64,000 nucleotides of DNA from Pelobates cultripes (lineage: Eukaryota; Chordata; Amphibia; Anura; Pelobatidae), in contig OW240917.1 in the NCBI GenBank assembly GCA_933207985.1, positions 247,665,189-247,729,188 of the forward strand, given 5' to 3'. The notes under the pieces were generated by a model, which was not told where the DNA came from, ran no database searches, and saw nothing but the letters and a program-made list of their open reading frames with translations. The position numbers were made by a program, and so were the translations under genes. This document shows, one piece after another, positions 1 through 11,837 of this stretch. The first letter of the stretch is position 1. The number at the start of each line of letters is the position of its first letter.

Positions 1-775
1 TGTGTCCTTTGCACCTGGCAGTCAGGGTAAAGAGAAAAGTAGAAATGAAAATGTTTCTATTAATTCTCCTCACATGCAATGTGTATTCTGGCTGGGGCTG
101 GAGTGAACTGGATTGTAATGTTACTTGGTAATTTTTTTAATGCAATCTTTTAAAGAACATGGAGCAACTCAAGCAGAGATGAATAAATTACAGGTGATTT
201 CTAATGTTTTATTAAATAGTGTAATAATATCCAGAGAAGGGACTATTCCCCTTTAACTCTGAGGAGCTATTTGTCCCAGGACATACTTGAAAATAAGAGA
301 AATCTCAATGTATCTTTCCTGGTAAAATATCTTATAAATAAATATATCCACCAATGTTAGTTGTACTGGTGAAAGTATATGTGTCCTAACAGTGGCCTAC
401 TGAAATTAGTAGGTAAAGGGTTACTCCAAGAACCACGGCCACTTCATTAGCCACCTCGGAACAAGACTTTGGGGTTGGTTAATGTCAATTCTGTGCATAT
501 TCGAAACATAGAGGTATTCACTTTGGTGTCCGGAAATTAGCCTACTTCTCATGGAAAGAAGAATCACTGGATGCCAGGCTGTGCCTTGTGTTGAATGCAA
601 CAAACATAAAAATGTTCAATTAAGAACAATTTAGTAGTGAAATGGAATACATAGGCAAAGGCCAAGAGGGCACGAGCACTGGCATCACTAGCAATCAGAA
701 GAAAAATAAATAAAAAAACAAGTTGGAACAAATAGCTTTTAGATTTAAGACTAAACTGTGCTCTTACTTCTAAAG
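1..775. other. Intergenic DNA, nothing recognised
   Basis: AT-rich sequence with no open frame that looks coding, no splice-bounded exon candidate and no repeat I can name. The short open frames here have no codon bias or recognisable protein motif. Confidence 0.5.
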
Positions 776-912
776 CAGGGGAAGACCACCCTCGACACTT
801 CAGATGTTGTGGACTACATCCCCCATAATGCTCTTACACCCATAATGCTGCCAAAGCATCATGGGAGGTTGTAGTCCAAAACATCTGCAGTGCCGAAGGT
901 TGCCTATGCCTG
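776..912. mobile_element. hAT-type miniature element with 8-bp target duplication
   Basis: A 137-bp non-autonomous element. Its ends are imperfect inverted repeats (CAGGGGAAGACCACC on the left; CAGGCATAGGCAACC read inward from the right). It is flanked by a direct 8-bp repeat, TTCTAAAG, at 768-775 and 913-920. The interior is a second inverted repeat: GGACTACATCCCCCATAATG near the left is mirrored by CATCATGGGAGGTTGTAGTC near the right. An 8-bp duplication and CAGGG-type ends are hallmarks of the hAT superfamily. There is no coding capacity, so it would have been moved by a transposase made elsewhere. Confidence 0.85.
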
Positions 913-920
913 TTCTAAAG

Positions 921-1564
921 TGTCAGTACCTTTTTAAAAAGAAAAAATCCCAAGAGCCGATTTCTAATGGTTCCCTAAAATTGCTGCGATTTCTTTTTCG
1001 GTCTAAGATGTCCATGGTATTTATACATCATTACGGATGCTTCTCTAGCATATCCTCCTATAGAGGACCACCACTAGCCTACATTAGTTAGAAGACCCTA
1101 ACTTTAATGCAGTCACTTCTCTGGAAATTGCACCTCTGTATAAAACTTTGAAGAACTCCCATAACTTGTGTTAATGTTTTTTTTCCATGTGATAAATATC
1201 GTGAATAAGTAAAGAAAATATTATAGATCCTGGGATGTTAGTTTCTCTTTAACGCAGGTAGTCTATGGAATATAATACATATATTCATGTTATTTATTTA
1301 AACCAATGTGGAATGTAAGTAACATTATGACAAGGCTGTGCATTGCAAGATTAGGTCTCAACTTCTTACCCACTTGAGATCCTGACACACATAGTATGGC
1401 CTTGATTAATTATATTTGGGTACGCTTTTCAACGGATTTAATATTTTTGGATAAACTTTTGATGTTATTTCATATTTTGAAAAATATGATATCTAAATAT
1501 TTAGATTTTTAAATATATTTTTATATATATTTTAATATTTTGAAAAAAAAGTTTTTTTTTTTGT
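921..1564. other. Intergenic DNA, AT-rich, nothing recognised
   Basis: AT-rich unique sequence. A strongly AT stretch with near-palindromic ATATTTT/AAATATT blocks lies at about 1440-1560, just left of the next transposon. No gene or regulatory signal stands out. Confidence 0.45.
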
Positions 1565-2163
1565 TTAAAGAATCACTATAGGGTCAGGAACAAACACATG
1601 TATTCCTGACCCTATAGTGTTAAACCCACCATCTAGCCCCCCTGGGCCCCTCATGCCTCCATAAATATAGCAAAATCTTACTGTATTCAAGTCTGAAGCT
1701 GTAACTCTGCATGCTGTTTGCCTCAGAAAAACAAGCACTCTGCTGACATCATGAGAAGTGGTAGTCTGATCCAATCACAATGCTTCCCCATAGGATTGGT
1801 CTGACTGACAAAGAGGCAGATCAGGGGCAGACCCAGCATGATTCAAACACAGCCCTGGCCAATCAGCATCTCCTCATAGAGATGAATTGAATCAATGAAT
1901 CTCTATGAGTAAAGTTCAGTGTCTGCATGTAGAGGGAGGAGACACTGAATGTTTGGATGCATTTTAGGCAGCCATGACCCAGGAAGGATCTCTAACAGCC
2001 ATCTGAGGAGTGGCCAGTGAGGTTATCACTAGGATGTAACGTAAACACTGCATTTTCTCTGAAAAGACAGTGTTTACAGCGAAAGGCCTGAAGGTAATGA
2101 TTCTACTCACCAGAACAAATTCAATAAGCTATAGTTGTTCTGGTGACTATAGTGTCCCTTTAA
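1565..2163. mobile_element. T2/Kolobok-type miniature element (TTAA target)
   Basis: A 599-bp element that begins TTAAAGAATCACTATAG and ends CTATAGTGTCCCTTTAA, so both termini carry the TTAA target duplication and an inverted TTAAAGG-like tip. A perfect subterminal hairpin follows the left tip: CTATAGGGTCAGGA is mirrored by TCCTGACCCTATAG within 40 bp. The right subterminal region (CTGGTGACTATAGTGTCC) recurs in the element at 56107-56917, so the two belong to one subfamily. There is no transposase frame. Confidence 0.8.
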
Positions 2164-2229
2164 GGTTTATGCAAAAATATGAATTCATCAAGAATATTAA
2201 ATTGAGGCCATTTTTTCGCACAGATCAAG

Positions 2230-2960
2230 GGTGAAACTCTTATGGTCTGATTAAATAACCTATATCAGGGGCAGATAATGGGGTGCGCACACTGTGAAAG
2301 GGAACAGATAAAGGGGGCATTAGCTTTAAGGGAGGAGATTAAGAGACACTTGTAAAAGTAACAGTGAGTAAAAGAGTATTAACAGTGAGGAAGGAGATAA
2401 ACAGATACGCTGTTAAGGTAATATTGAAGGATGCATTAAATAAAGGGGTACATCTGGAGGGTAAAATTAGTGTACAACCTGACTGTAAGGGAAAAGATAA
2501 AGAGGTACAATGATTAAAAGGGAGGAGATAAAGGGGTATGCGGATTGAAAGGGAAGAGATAAAGAGGTACAGTGACTCAAAGGGAGGAGATTAAGTGGCT
2601 CTGACTAGGACGAGGAAGATCAAATGGTTCACTGGGAGGTTAATATTAAAGGGTTCACTGACTGAAATGGAGGAGGTAAAGGGGCACTGATTATAAGGTG
2701 GAGATAAACGGGTACACTGGCTGGGTAAAATTAGTAACATTGAATAAAAGGGAGGAGATACAGGGGTACACTGGGACGGTAAAATTAAGGGGTACATTGT
2801 AATAAGTGGGGAAGATACGGGGCACTGGTAATGAGGGAGGAGATAAAGAAGTATACTGACTGAAAGGAAGATGTAGGGGTACACTGGGAGAGTAAAATTA
2901 AGGGGTACATTGAGGTAGGAGATACCGAGGTGCCCTGTGAAAGAATGGATATTGGGGCTC
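2230..2960. repeat. Degenerate tandem repeat, GGAGATAAAGGGG-type units
   Basis: Poorly conserved units of about 30-60 bp built around AGGGAGGAGATAAAGGGGTACACTG. They occur about 15-20 times with variable spacing. On the minus strand this low-complexity sequence produces a chance open frame rich in Pro, Leu and Ser. It looks like an old, decayed minisatellite at the edge of the younger arrays to its right. Confidence 0.6.
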
Positions 2961-5496
2961 ACTGCCTTTGAAGGGGGATCCTGTGATGCACAGACTGTAG
3001 AATGGTTATGGGAGCCCTGGCAGGGATGGAGACCAGCTGGGGGTGAAGTGATATTGGGGTTCACTGGCTGTTGAGGGGGATTCTGTGCTGGACAGACATC
3101 ACTGCCTGTCCATCAAAGGATCCCTGGCAGTGATGAAGGCCAGCTGGGGGTGAAGGGATATTGGGGTTCACTGAATATGATGGACAATGGTTATGGAAGC
3201 CCTGGCAGTGATGTAGGCCAGCTGAGGGGTGAAGGGATGTTGGGGTTCACTGGCTTTTAATGGGGATCCTTTGATGGACAGACTATACAATGGTTATAGG
3301 AGCCCTGGCAGGGATGGAGCCCAGCTGGGGGTGAAGTGATATTGGGGTTCACTGGCTGTGAAAGGGGAACCTGTGCTGGACAGACTGAGATGCACAGAGT
3401 GTAGAATGGTTATGGGAGCCCTGGCAGGAATGGAGGCAAGCTGGGGGAGAAGTTATATTGGGGTTCACTGACTGTGAAAGGGGACCTGTGCTGGAAAGAC
3501 TCTAGAATAGTTACTGTAGCCCTGATAGTGATGGAGGCCAGCTGGGTGTGAAGTGATATTGGGGTTCACTGGCTGTGATGGACAATGGTTATGGGAGCCC
3601 TGGCAGTGATGTAGGCCAGCTGGGGGTAAAGGGATATTGGGGTTCACTGGCTATGATGGGGGATCCTCTGACGTACAGACTGTAGAATGGTTATGGGAGC
3701 CCTGGCAGGGATGGAGACCAGCTGGGGGTGAAGGGATATTGCGGTTCACTGGCTGTTAAGGGGGATTATGTGCTGGACAGACTGGAGAATGGTTATGGGA
3801 GCCCTGGCAGTGATGAAGGCCAGCTGGGGGTGAAGGGATATAGGGGTTCACTGACTATGATGGACAATGGTTATGGGAGCCTGGGCATGGTTGGAGGCCA
3901 GCTGGGGGTGAAGTGAAATTGTGGTTTACTGACTGTGATGGACAATGGTTATGGGAGCTCTGGCAGGGTTGGAGGCCAGCTGGGGGTGAAGAGATACTGG
4001 GGTTCACTGATGTACAGACTGTAGAATGGTTATGGGAGCCCTGTCAGGGATGGAGGCCAGCTGGGGGTGAAGAGATATTGGGGTTCACTGACTGATGGAC
4101 CATGGTTATGGGAGCCCTAGCAGTCATGGACAATGGTTATGGGAGCTCTGGCAGGGATGGAGGCCAGCTGGGGGTGAAGAGATATCGGGGTTCACTGACT
4201 GATGGACCATGGTTATGGGAGCCCTAGCAGTGATGGACAATGGTTATGAGAGCTCTGGCAGGGATGGAGCCAGCTGGGGGTGAAGAGATATTGGGGTTCA
4301 CTGACTGATGGACCATGGTTATGAGAGCCCTAGCAGGGATGGACCATGGTTATGGAAGCCCTAGCAGGGATGGACCATGGTTATGGGAGCCCTGGCAGTA
4401 AGCTCTGGCAGGGATGGAGCCCAGCTGGGGGTGAAGAGATATTGGGGTTCACTGACTGATGGACCATGGTTATGGGAGCCCTAGCAGGGATGGACCATGG
4501 TTATGGGAGCCCTAGCAGTGATGGACCATGGTTATGGGAGCTCTGGCAGGGATGGAGCCCAGCTGGGGGTGAAGTGATATTGGGGTTCACTGACTGATGG
4601 ACCATGGTTATGGGAGCCCTAGCATAGATGGACAATGGTTATGGGAGCTCTGGCAGGGATGGAGGCCAGCTGGGGGTGAAGAGATATTGGGGTTCACTGA
4701 CTGATGGACCATGGTTATGGGAGCCCTAGCAGGGATGGACCATGGTTATGGGAGCCCTAGCAGTGATGGACCATGGTTATGGGAGCTCTGGCAGGGATGG
4801 ACAATGGTTATGGGAGCTCTGGCATGGATGGAGGCCAGCAGGGGGTGAACGGATATTGGGGTTTACTGATGTACAGACTGTAGAATGGTTATGGGAGCCC
4901 TAGCAGGGATGGACAATGGTTATGGGAGCTCTGGCAGTGATGGACAATGGTTATGGTAGCCCTAACAGTGATGGAGGCCAGCAGGGGCTGAAGTGATATT
5001 GGGGTTCACTGACTGATGTACAGAGGGTAGAATGGTTATAGGAGCCCTAGCAGTGATGGACAATGGTTATGGGAGCTCTGGCAGGGATGGACAATGGTTA
5101 TGGAAGCTCTGGCAGGAATGGAGGCCAGCTGGGGGTGACGTGATATTGGGGTTCACTGACTGTTAAGGGGGATCCTGTGATGTACAGAGGGTAAAATGGT
5201 TATGGGAGCCCTAGCAGTGATGGACACTGGCAGGGATAGATAATGGCTATGGGAGCTCTGGCAGAGATGGAGGCCAGCTGGGGGTGAAGAGATATTGGGG
5301 TTCACTGACTGATGGACCATGGTTATGGGAGCCCTAGCAGTGATGGGCCATGGTTATGGGAGCCCTGGCAGGGATGGAGGCCAGCTGGGAGTGAAGTGAT
5401 ATTGGGGTTCACTGACTGTTAAGGGGGATCCTGTGATGTACAGACTGTAGAATGGTTATGGGAGCCCTAGCAGTGATGGACAATGGTTATGGGAGC
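2960..5496. repeat. Long-unit minisatellite with composite units
   Basis: Irregular units of roughly 60-130 bp combine two modules. Module 1 is ATGGTTATGGGAGCCCTGGC plus AGGGATGGA. Module 2 is GGCCAGCTGGGGGTGAAGTG plus ATATTGGGGTTCACTGACTG. Units are diverged at the left and become more alike towards the right. Module 1 is increasingly repeated alone from about 4080 onward, leading into the pure 31-bp array. No coding role is supported. Confidence 0.8.
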
Positions 5497-7097
5497 TCTG
5501 GCAGGGATGGACCATGGTTATGGGAGCCCTGGCAGGGATGGTCCATGGTTGTGGGAGCTCTGGCTGGGATGGACCATGGTTGTGGGAGCCCTGGCAGGGA
5601 TGGACCATGGTTAAGGGAGCCCTGGCAGGGATGGACCATGGTTATGAGAGCCCTGGCTGGGATGGACCATGGTTTTGGGAGCCCTGGCTGGGATGGAGCA
5701 TGGTTATGGGAGCTCTGGCAGGGATGGACCATGGTTATGGGAGCTCTGGCAGGGATGGACCATGGTTATGGGAGCACTGGCAGGGATGGACCATGGTTAT
5801 GGGAGCCCTGGTAGGGATGGACCATGGTTATGGGAGCCCTGGCAGGGATGGACCATGGTTATGGGAGCCCTGGCTAGGATGGACCATGGTTATTGGAGCT
5901 CTGGCTGGGATGGACCATGGTTATGGGAGCCCCATGTTTATGGGAGCCCTGGCTGGGATGGACCATGGTTATGGGAGCCCTGGCAGGGATGGACCATGGT
6001 TATGGGAGCCCCATGGTTATGGGAGCCCTGGCTGGGATGGACCATGGTTATGGGAGCCCTGGCAGGGATGGACCATGGTTATGGGAGCCCCATGGTTATG
6101 GGAGCCCTGGCTGGGATGGACCATGGTTATGGGAGCCCTGGCAGGAATGGACCATGGTTATGGGAGCCCTGGCAGGGATGGACCATGGTTATGGGAGCCC
6201 TGGCAGGGATGGACCATGGTTATGGGAGCCCTGGCAGGGATGGACCATGGTTATGGGAGCCCTGGCTGGGATGGACCATGGTTATGGGAGCTCTGGCAGG
6301 GATGGACCATGGTTATGGGAGCTCTGGCAGGGATGGACCATGGTTATGGGAGCTCTGGCAGGGATGGACCATGGTTATTGGAGCTCTGGCTGGGATGGAC
6401 CATGGTTATGGGAGCTCTGGCAGGGATGGACCATGGTTATGGGAGCTCTGGCAGGGATGGACCATGGTTATGGGAGCTCTGGCAGGGATGGACCATGGTT
6501 ATGAGAGCCCTGGCAGGGTTGGACCATGGTTATGGGAGCCCTGGCAGGGATGGACCATGGTTATGGGAGCCCTGGCTGGGATGGACCATGGTTATGGGAG
6601 CCCTGGCAGGGATGGACCATGGTTATTGGAGCTCTGGCAGGGATGGACCATGGTTATGGGAGCTCTGGCAGGGATGGACCATGGTTATGGGAGCTCTGGC
6701 TGGGATGGACCATGGTTATTGGAGCTCTGGCAGGGTTGGACCATGGTTATGGGAGCCCTGGCAGGGATGGACCATGGTTATGGGAGCCCTGGCTGGGATG
6801 GACCATGGTTATGGGAGCCCTGGCTGGGATGGACCATGGTTATTGGAGCTCTGGCAGGGTTGGACCATGGTTATGGGAGCCCTGGCAGGGATGGACCATG
6901 GTTATTGGAGCTCTGGCAGGGTTGGACCATGGTTATGGGAGCCCTGGCAGGGATGGACCATGGTTATGGGAGCCCTGGCAGGGATGGACCATGGTTATGG
7001 GAGCTCTGGCAGGGATGGACCATGGTTATTGGAGCTCTGGCAGGGATGGACCATGGTTATGAGAGCCCTGGCAGGGTTGGAGGCCAGCTGGGGGTGA
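5497..7097. repeat. 31-bp minisatellite, about 51 copies
   Basis: A highly homogeneous head-to-tail array with consensus GGCAGGGATGGACCATGG followed by TTATGGGAGCCCT (31 bp). Frequent point variants are GCTGGGATGG, GGAGCTCT and TTATTGG. Three shortened copies near 5927, 6006 and 6085 create a local 79-bp higher-order period. Because 31 is not a multiple of three and the unit has no stop codon in any forward phase, all three + frames stay open for up to 1.58 kb (for example 5514-7097), giving a 31-residue repeat with MDHGYGSPG and WLWEPWQGW blocks. These frames have no splice or family support, so I treat them as artefacts of the repeat. The array ends about 100 bp left of the CpG island. Confidence 0.93.
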
Positions 7098-7199
7098 AGT
7101 GATGGACACAGCAGTAGTTGCCCCCCTGGTGGTAAAATATTAGATGATACTGACCCTGAATAGCATCCCAGTCACGTGTCCCTGAGCCTCCCACGTGGT

Positions 7200-7680
7200 T
7201 CTGTTCCCATTACAGCCATGGCCCCGCCTTCTCAGTGTCAAACCCGTAGGCGGGACTATCAGGATACTTGGAACCTATAGATCCCGAGAGTATGGGCGGG
7301 GCTGTGAGGCCCCCCGCCTTCTTTGCGCGTGCCCGCCTACTAACACCTGATCCATCCTTAGGAAGGTTGGAACGTGGGGGCTGCGGCAGTTCTCTCCACC
7401 AATAGGATTGCCCAGTGGGCGGGCCTTCGCTCTGTCTGAGACTCCAGACGCCCCGCCCCGCGCCTGGCCCCGCCCCCCGCGCCGTCTGACAGGATCGGGA
7501 GCGCGCATCCCAGACAGACACGGACTGACCGGAGTCCGGACACAGGTACTGACCGCACCGGGGCCCCGAGCAGGGCGAGTCCGGGGCCACCGCCACCACC
7601 GAGGGCCGACTCAAACATGACATGCGGGGACGGTGGCCCCGAGCTGGGCGAGTGAGGGAGAGTCTGCCTGGAGTGAGGGC
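7200..7680 (+). promoter_or_regulatory. ZBTB46: CpG island; probable ZBTB46 promoter and untranslated exon 1
   Basis: A GC-rich stretch with many CpG dinucleotides and several GGGCGG/CCGCCC boxes (e.g. GCCCCGCCCCGCGCC near 7450) in otherwise AT-rich DNA. This is the usual signature of a vertebrate promoter. It is the only such island on the left of the window and lies 14 kb upstream of the first coding exon of ZBTB46, in the right orientation. A plausible 5' splice site, GACACAG|GTACTG, lies at 7545/7546, so an untranslated exon might run from about 7420-7500 to 7545. The transcription start is not determinable here. Promoter assignment by position is inference. Confidence 0.6.
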
Positions 7681-7997
7681 TGTGTGTGTATTATACTGTG
7701 TGTTTGTGATATCTGAGGGCTGTGTGTATTATACTGTGTGTGTTTGTGATATCTGAGGGCTGTGTGTATTATACTGTGTGTGTGTGTGATATCTGAGGGC
7801 TGTGTGTATTATACTGTGTGTGTGTGTGAGATATCTGAGGGCTGTGTGTGTGTGTGAGATATCTGAGGGCTGTGTGTATTATACTGTGTGTGTGTGTGTG
7901 TGATATCTGAGGGCTGTGTGTATTATACTGTATGTGTGTGATATCTGAGGGCTGTGTGTATTATACTGTATGTGTGTGATATCTGAGGGCTGTGTGT
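7681..7997. repeat. TG-rich minisatellite, left of gap
   Basis: Tandem units of about 35-45 bp: GATATCTGAGGGCTGTGTGT, ATTATACTGTGTG and a variable (TG)n tract. The array starts within 50 bp of the CpG island and runs into an assembly gap, so its true length is unknown. Confidence 0.85.
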
Positions 7998-8097
7998 NNN
8001 NNNNNNNNNNNNNNNNNNNNNNNNNNNNNNNNNNNNNNNNNNNNNNNNNNNNNNNNNNNNNNNNNNNNNNNNNNNNNNNNNNNNNNNNNNNNNNNNN
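7998..8097. other. Assembly gap (100 N)
   Basis: Exactly 100 N inside the TG-rich minisatellite. A run of exactly 100 is a common placeholder for a gap of unknown size, so the array may be much longer than shown. Confidence 0.97.
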
Positions 8098-8930
8098 TGT
8101 GTGTATTATACTGTGTGTGTGTGTGTGATATCTGAGGGCTGTGTGTGTGATATCTGAGGGCTGTGTGTGTGATATCTGAGGCCTGTGTGTGTGTGTGTGA
8201 TATCTGAGGCCTGTGTGTGTGTGTGATATCTGAGGGCTGTGTGTATTATACTGTGTGTGTGTGTGATATCTGAGGGCTGTGTGTATTATACTGTGTGTGT
8301 GTGTGTATTATACTGTGTGTGTGTGTGATATCTGAGGGCTGTGTGTATTATCCTGTGTTTATACTCTGTATAGAGTGTGTGTGATATCTGAGGACTGTGT
8401 TTAGATTGTGTGTTTGGATATCTGAGGGCTGTGTGTATTATACTGTGTGTGATATCTGAGCGCAGTGTGTGTATTGTTTGTACTGTTTATAAACTGTGTA
8501 TTGTGTGTGTGATATCTGAGGGCTGTGTTTTCGTTGTGTATAGACTGTGTATTTTGTTTATTTTGAATAGACTGTGTGTGAGATATTTGAGAGTTGTGTG
8601 TACTGTTTATAGACCATGTATTGTGTGTGTGTGATATCTGAAGGCTGTGTATTGTGTGTGTGTGTATAAATTGTATGTATAGACTGTGTAAATGTATAAT
8701 GTGTATGAGATAGCTGAGGACAGTGTGTATGTTGTGTATACACTGTGTATTGTGTGTGTGACTAGATACTTAGTTTAGATTGTATTTGTATATATTTGTA
8801 TATGTAGTGCGTGTGTAAAACCTGTGGGATGTGTATATGTACTGCATGTGATTGAGAGATATCTGAGGGCTGTGAGTGAGTGATATCTGTGGGTTGTGTT
8901 TGAGATCTATGAGGGCTGTATATATGTATG
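8098..8930. repeat. TG-rich minisatellite, right of gap, decaying
   Basis: The same GATATCTGAGGGCTGTGTGT plus ATTATACTGTG units as left of the gap, becoming progressively diverged after about 8340 and fading out near 8930. Confidence 0.8.
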
Positions 8931-9831
8931 TAGTTAATGAATAGTGCTTATTGCAGTATTTAAACTTCTTTTTTTATGTATTCGCACGCTTCGTAAATAT
9001 TTTACTGTGAGATCAGAGAGTTGTGTAAGTGAGATCTGGGGGTTGTGCATATTAAATGATCTTTGATATGTTTTTATGTTTTATTTAATAAAAATTGTAT
9101 AATAAAAAAGTTTATAATTTGCACTGTTCATAAATAATGCCGTATTCGTTAAATCGTTCATTTAGTTTATAGTGTTTAGTGTTGGTAAAGAATATAATCT
9201 AAATGAAGGTATCTTGGTAGTGTGGTTTGTGATCAGATGTGAGAGAGTTCATTCTAATTATACTTACCGGTAATTACATTTGTATAGTTTGTATGGACTT
9301 AATTTCTAAAGGTTTGTTTTTACACCATGCATATTAATTTGGGTTGATTTAACGTTTTATTTTAGTGCAATAAGTATTTGTGATCTGTGTTTTTATATTT
9401 CTGACGTTTCTCTATAAACTCTGCTTTCAGGTCTGTATGTGCAAGAGAGTGAGACATCTGGCTAAATGAGGCCTGTGTGTTTGAGATATAATGGCTGTGG
9501 ATTTAATATCTGAGCATTGTATGGGTGATCCGGGCATGTGTGTGAGACCCCTCGGGTTGTGTGTCAGAGCCCTGTATGTTGAAGGTGAATTGGAACTCAG
9601 TTTGGGGTGAAGGTTGAGGTGGTGGTTTTCAGTATACGGTATTTGATTTTGGGTGTGAGGTAAATGTGGTTTCCATCCTGTGTGTGTGTATAAATTGACT
9701 TAAGTTTGTTTTTTGGGATTCTGTTCATTTTTGGGATTGTACATTTTGAAAGAACAAGAAGGGGGGAAAAAAGTGTTATGTGAACATGTTTTTCAGTCTC
9801 TGTTGTGTGTTTTTTTTGTCTTTTGTTTTAA
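8931..9831. other. Likely ZBTB46 intron 1, nothing recognised
   Basis: AT-rich, T-rich on the + strand, with scattered GTGTGT remnants of the neighbouring array up to about 9690. No exon-like segment with convincing splice sites was seen. Confidence 0.4.
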
Positions 9832-10065
9832 GCGTGATTGTAGTTCTATAGCAGCTAGGGATCTATCTTTCTTTTATCTACTTTACAATGTGGTTGTGAA
9901 CATTATTAGATATCTCCCCCACTCCAATACTTTGTATTTTTTTTAGTACATCTAAAAATATACAAATATGTATTAAAAGAGTGTTTTGAAAAAATCTAAC
10001 AATGTTCGCAACCACACTGTAAAGATAGATCCCCACCTGCTATAGAACTACAAGTACAATCATGC
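9832..10065. mobile_element. Hairpin miniature element in intron 1
   Basis: Two inverted arms of about 70 bp, at about 9832-9905 and 9999-10065. TTGTAGTTCTATAGCAG on the left is mirrored by CTGCTATAGAACTACAAG on the right, and TGTGGTTGTGAACATT by AATGTTCGCAACCACA. They enclose an AT-rich loop of about 90 bp. The arms have diverged by several substitutions and small indels, as expected of an old foldback or MITE insertion. I did not find a convincing target duplication, so the superfamily is open. Confidence 0.65.
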
Positions 10066-11837
10066 TTTTTCTGCCTTCAAGCTGGCAAAGAATGATGAGA
10101 TTTGTAGTTATCGGAAAGCCAGGGGTATCTTATTGGTTACTTCTTGTTCTAAATATAAGCAATAAAGGTATAATCTGTGTTTAGTTTACAAGAGTATATA
10201 AAGGCACTTTCTCTGAGGACCATACCCACTACAGGAGTACTCAGGCACCGCCAGTAATCTGTTTATTCAACAGATTGACTCTTGCCGGCAATCTTTTCCA
10301 GGCTGAGTTCATGCTTGTGCATCAATAAATACTGTTTAAAACTGGTTTGAGATAGTATATTAACGCGGAAGTGTGAGCCTTCGCTTTATCAGACTGGTTG
10401 GTAAGATTCATACTGTTTCGAAACCGTTTGAGAGGTGCACTGTAGTGGTTATGGTGGTCTTTTTAAATGACTAAATCCATCATCTGTGGGGTTGTAATAT
10501 TTTCAGTTTGTTTTACCCATTTCTTGAGCTCACTTTTTGGCAACCTCACTTGGTAATGCATGCTTCACTGCCAAAGTCTTGTGGATTGCACATAATGCGA
10601 AAGGGATCTCACTTCATGCACCTTCCGGTGCAAGATCTTTCATTCTGCATTTAAAAAAAAAATTTTTTTTTTTGGATATGTAGTTCCATTTTCACTTGAT
10701 TTTATTGATGAGAGAAAAAATAAAATAAATTTTGCACGTTAATAGCCTCTTTCGGTTGCTTCCAAGCTTTCATTTACTTAATCAGTAGCTTCATTTGTTT
10801 GTTTTTTCCTTTCATGAATGAAGTTACCTTCTGCTGTTGAAAGGGCAAAAAACAACAAATCTTTTTTTTTCTCAAATAAATAGAATTTGTAATAATGCCT
10901 CAAGTGAGTTATGTTATACATATATATGATATGTTAGGGCTTCAAAACCAATATAATGAATGTCCTATTATTTGTAGGAACAAGCTTTTTTTTTTTTTTT
11001 TTTTTTTCCCTTTAGCTGTTAATGTCAAAATCACACTTCTTTTGAGGAATTTATAAATATGTACCATAGTGCTATATTTGTAGAAATGTTTGTGCCAATG
11101 TTGGGTCCTGTTCCTTTAAATGTTGTATGGGTGATTTTCTTTCCCGAAAGTGTTATTGCAAATCGATTGTCTTCAATTAACTATTTTTAGGATGTGGGGT
11201 ATATAGGTTTGGAGGAGATGTGTTTGTATATCTCACACTAGCTGGAAAGGTATTCTGCAAGATCCTTTAACCCTTCCAGTGCTATGGGTGTGCCCAAAGC
11301 ATGCCATACATTGGGCAAACAGAGGGTTACAGTAACTGCTACCACTCTGAATGCATTTTGTATTACTATCCTTTAATTAAAGGGGCAGCATGGTAATCTG
11401 AGCGAGACAGGAACTGGCTGTGGGTATTTAAGTTTGGGGGATGGGGTGACTGACTGTTCAGGGAGGAGATAGGTAGGAGCTTATCTTTCTATCTAGGTTT
11501 TGTTCTGCTAAAGGTAGTGTGTGGAGCAGGTTGGATGGCGTCGATTGGGTAAGGGAGAGGCGAAGCTGGGTTAGCTTGTGTTTTTTATTTTGAAGTTTTT
11601 GAGGGAGGGGCTGCAAGGGATTAATCTTTGTCAGGTGCATTGGGTAAAGGATATTTGAAGCGATGTCTGTCTGTTTAGGTATCATGGAGAATGTTGGATG
11701 TGAGGGAATAAGTGTGTTTATTATCAGGTGAGTTTGTAGGAGTGGACAAGGAATTTAGTTAGGTTGTTGAGATATTGTGGGTAAGCTTCATTAATCACCT
11801 GGAGGGGATTGCAAAATATGGCAAGGAGATTTCTGTC
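10066..11837. other. Likely ZBTB46 intron 1, nothing recognised
   Basis: AT-rich with homopolymer runs (A/T palindrome near 10650-10672; T23 near 10986) and no gene signal. TTTCCCTTTAG near 11017 resembles a 3' splice site but is not followed by an exon-like block. Confidence 0.4.

Noticed and set aside
2591..3064. 157-codon minus-strand open frame
   Set aside because: It lies in degenerate tandem repeats; the composition (Pro, Leu, Ser) reflects the repeat and there is no domain.
5514..7097. 527-codon + strand open frame (and a 477-codon frame overlapping it)
   Set aside because: It arises from a stop-free 31-bp tandem repeat. All three forward frames are equally open, and there are no splice sites or protein family features.
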